The notes under the pieces were generated by a model, which did not search any database, was not told the DNA's origin, and worked only from the letters and a program-made list of their open reading frames with translations. Positions 6,027-7,116 of a stretch of 7,116 bases of DNA are shown here, piece after piece. The position numbers were made by a program, and so were the translations under genes. How positions within the stretch are numbered: the stretch's first letter is position 1; each line of letters begins with the position of its first letter. Source of the DNA: Thermodesulfovibrionales bacterium. Lineage in GTDB: Bacteria; Nitrospirota; Thermodesulfovibrionia; Thermodesulfovibrionales; SM23-35. The stretch covers positions 1-7,116 of the forward strand of contig JALHSV010000237.1 in NCBI GenBank assembly GCA_022865525.1, written 5' to 3'.

Positions 6027-6902
6027 ATGACATTCTCCTATTCATTCAGGCTTGCTGTACAGAGCATATTACACGAGAAATGGATATATCTTCTTTCTAT
6101 TGTAACCATCGCTGCAAGTCTCCTCTTCACAACAGTCACTGTCCTTTCTGTTTACACGGTTGACTCTGCAACAAAAAAACTCCCGGAAAAGTTTTCCGTC
6201 ATGCTCTATCTCAGTGACATGGTATCGCAGCAGGAGAGAGACAATATCATTAGTTCCGCTCAAAAAGACCGTGCAGTTGAGAAAGCCGTCTTCATACCAA
6301 AGGATCAGGCATTGAAGGAATTGAAGAGCACGCTGAAGGATTCGGCGTTCATACTCGAAGGGCTGGGAGAAAACCCCCTGCCTGACTCTATTGAGATTAA
6401 ATTTAAAAGCGATGCTGTGGGGCCTGAATCTGTCCAACGTCTCACAAACAGCATGAAAGATATCAAGGGGGTACAGGAGATAGAATATGGTGAACAATTC
6501 CTGTCCGCTGTCCATTCGCTGAGAACAGGCCTGAAGACAGTCGGCATGACCATCGTCATCATCATGTCTATCGGGATGCTTTTCGTCTGTTACAGCACCG
6601 TGAAGATCCTTTTCTACAGAAAAGAACGAGAGATAGAAACCTTTAAACTCCTTGGTGCAACAAAGGGATTTATCAGGACGCCGTTCCTTATTGAAGGTGC
6701 GGTCATCGGATTTGCCGGTGGACTTTTGAGCCTCACAGGAGTTCTTGCACTGTATTACGTTCTTGTTTTAAGACTGAGCTCATCATTTCCTCTGCTGAAG
6801 CTGATTGCTTTCCCGATTGAGCTGTCATTTGCCATCCCTCTGTCAGGCCTTCTCATTGGAATGGCTGGTGCCGCAATAGCGATCGGGAGGATCAGGTATT
6901 GA
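6027..6902 (+). CDS. ftsX: Cell-division protein FtsX (permease-like membrane subunit)
   Basis: FtsX is the inner-membrane partner of FtsE. Its periplasmic loop binds EnvC-type amidase activators and passes on the ATP-driven conformational change. The 291-residue product has the expected four helices: TM1 about 20-44, TM2 about 171-193, TM3 about 221-248 and TM4 about 265-288. The large extracytoplasmic domain (about 46-165) contains NPLPDSIEIKF (116-126), typical of FtsX. After TM2 comes the conserved EREIETFKLLGAT (200-212), the cytoplasmic coupling segment. The strong ribosome binding site GGAGGAG (6011-6017) lies 9 nt before the ATG, within the end of ftsE. The stop TGA overlaps the TTG start of the next gene, consistent with tightly coupled expression of the division set. 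Confidence 0.95.
   Translation: MTFSYSFRLAVQSILHEKWIYLLSIVTIAASLLFTTVTVLSVYTVDSATKKLPEKFSVMLYLSDMVSQQERDNIISSAQKDRAVEKAVFIPKDQALKELKSTLKDSAFILEGLGENPLPDSIEIKFKSDAVGPESVQRLTNSMKDIKGVQEIEYGEQFLSAVHSLRTGLKTVGMTIVIIMSIGMLFVCYSTVKILFYRKEREIETFKLLGATKGFIRTPFLIEGAVIGFAGGLLSLTGVLALYYVLVLRLSSSFPLLKLIAFPIELSFAIPLSGLLIGMAGAAIAIGRIRY
6885..6901 (+). promoter_or_regulatory. Ribosome binding site that fixes a TTG start for the envC-like gene
   Basis: GGGAGG (6885-6890) lies inside the last codons of ftsX, 8 nt before TTG 6899-6901. That spacing and strength make TTG the best start. The next in-frame ATG (7028) would discard the whole signal peptide. Confidence 0.7.
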
Positions 6903-7116
6903 AAAAACCTGATCGATGCAGAATCAGACCCCGCACCCCTTTCCTATGCTCGTGCTTCATTTTTCTCATCTGTTTTCCCCTACCGGTCTCTTGCTACGCC
7001 TCTTCACCACAGGACGAATACAAAAAAATGCAGCAAGAGATCAGATCTCAGAGAGAAAAACTTGAACAGGTAAAGAACCGGGAATCCTCGATCCTCTCGG
7101 ACATTGAACAAACCAA
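6899..7116 (+). CDS. EnvC-like murein hydrolase activator, N-terminal part (3' end outside window)
   Basis: Seventy-two codons are visible, open to the window edge. They encode a Sec signal peptide with a basic n-region (KKPDRCRIRPR, 2-12), a Cys/Phe-rich hydrophobic core (15-32) and a probable signal peptidase I site after CYA (34). A charged, heptad-like coiled coil then begins (EYKKMQQEIRSQREKLEQ, 40-57). EnvC-type activators have this same order, signal peptide then coiled coil that docks on FtsX, followed by a degenerate LytM/M23 domain that would lie beyond this window. The name therefore rests on position after ftsEX and on the N-terminal architecture; a catalytically active M23 peptidase is the main alternative. 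The start TTG overlaps the ftsX stop (TTGA). A lipobox reading at Cys32 is unlikely because Pro29 occupies the -3 position. Confidence 0.8.
   Translation, partial: MKKPDRCRIRPRTPFLCSCFIFLICFPLPVSCYASSPQDEYKKMQQEIRSQREKLEQVKNRESSILSDIEQT

Noticed and set aside
1..7116. CRISPR array, tRNA, rRNA, transposase, phage or toxin-antitoxin genes
   Set aside because: I saw no spaced direct repeats, structural RNA signatures or mobile-element proteins; almost all of the window is explained by housekeeping genes.

Overview
The window reads as ordinary chromosomal DNA from a Gram-negative (diderm) bacterium. It carries lptD, an outer-membrane LPS translocon gene, and an ftsE-ftsX-envC division set. Moderate GC content, a split transketolase, the folC-lptD neighbourhood and a CATTCC...GGAATG palindromic repeat would fit a Nitrospirota or Desulfobacterota-like lineage. 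That placement is inferred from memory of such genomes and was not computed.

Layout from left to right. Positions 1-730 hold the 3' part of folC (folate polyglutamylation), cut by the window edge. After 20 bp comes lptD (751-2793), whose 5' end carries a 72-bp palindromic repeat in frame. Convergent to it is a small P-loop kinase of the APS kinase (CysC) family on the minus strand; the two genes share the TTAA that forms both stop codons. A divergent, AT-rich 142-154 bp region (3321/3333-3474) separates the kinase from the rightward genes and probably holds promoters for both directions. The rightward block is transketolase N-subunit (3475-4308), transketolase C-subunit (4308-5285, 1-bp overlap), ftsE (5334-6026), ftsX (6027-6902, directly abutting) and the 5' part of an envC-like murein hydrolase activator (6899 to the edge). 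The last gene starts at TTG inside the ftsX stop and has a strong ribosome binding site.

How the genes work together: the two transketolase halves should form one thiamine-diphosphate enzyme of the non-oxidative pentose phosphate pathway. FtsE and FtsX should form the inner-membrane ATPase complex that drives the EnvC-type coiled-coil protein in the periplasm to activate cell-wall amidases at the septum. LptD is the outer-membrane barrel that inserts LPS. The window is mostly core housekeeping, and I did not find a convincing undescribed multi-gene system. The points most worth a second look are the repeat inside the lptD signal-peptide region (with a T6 tract that changes the choice of start), the divergent APS-kinase-like protein, and the operator-like inverted repeat in the divergent promoter region.
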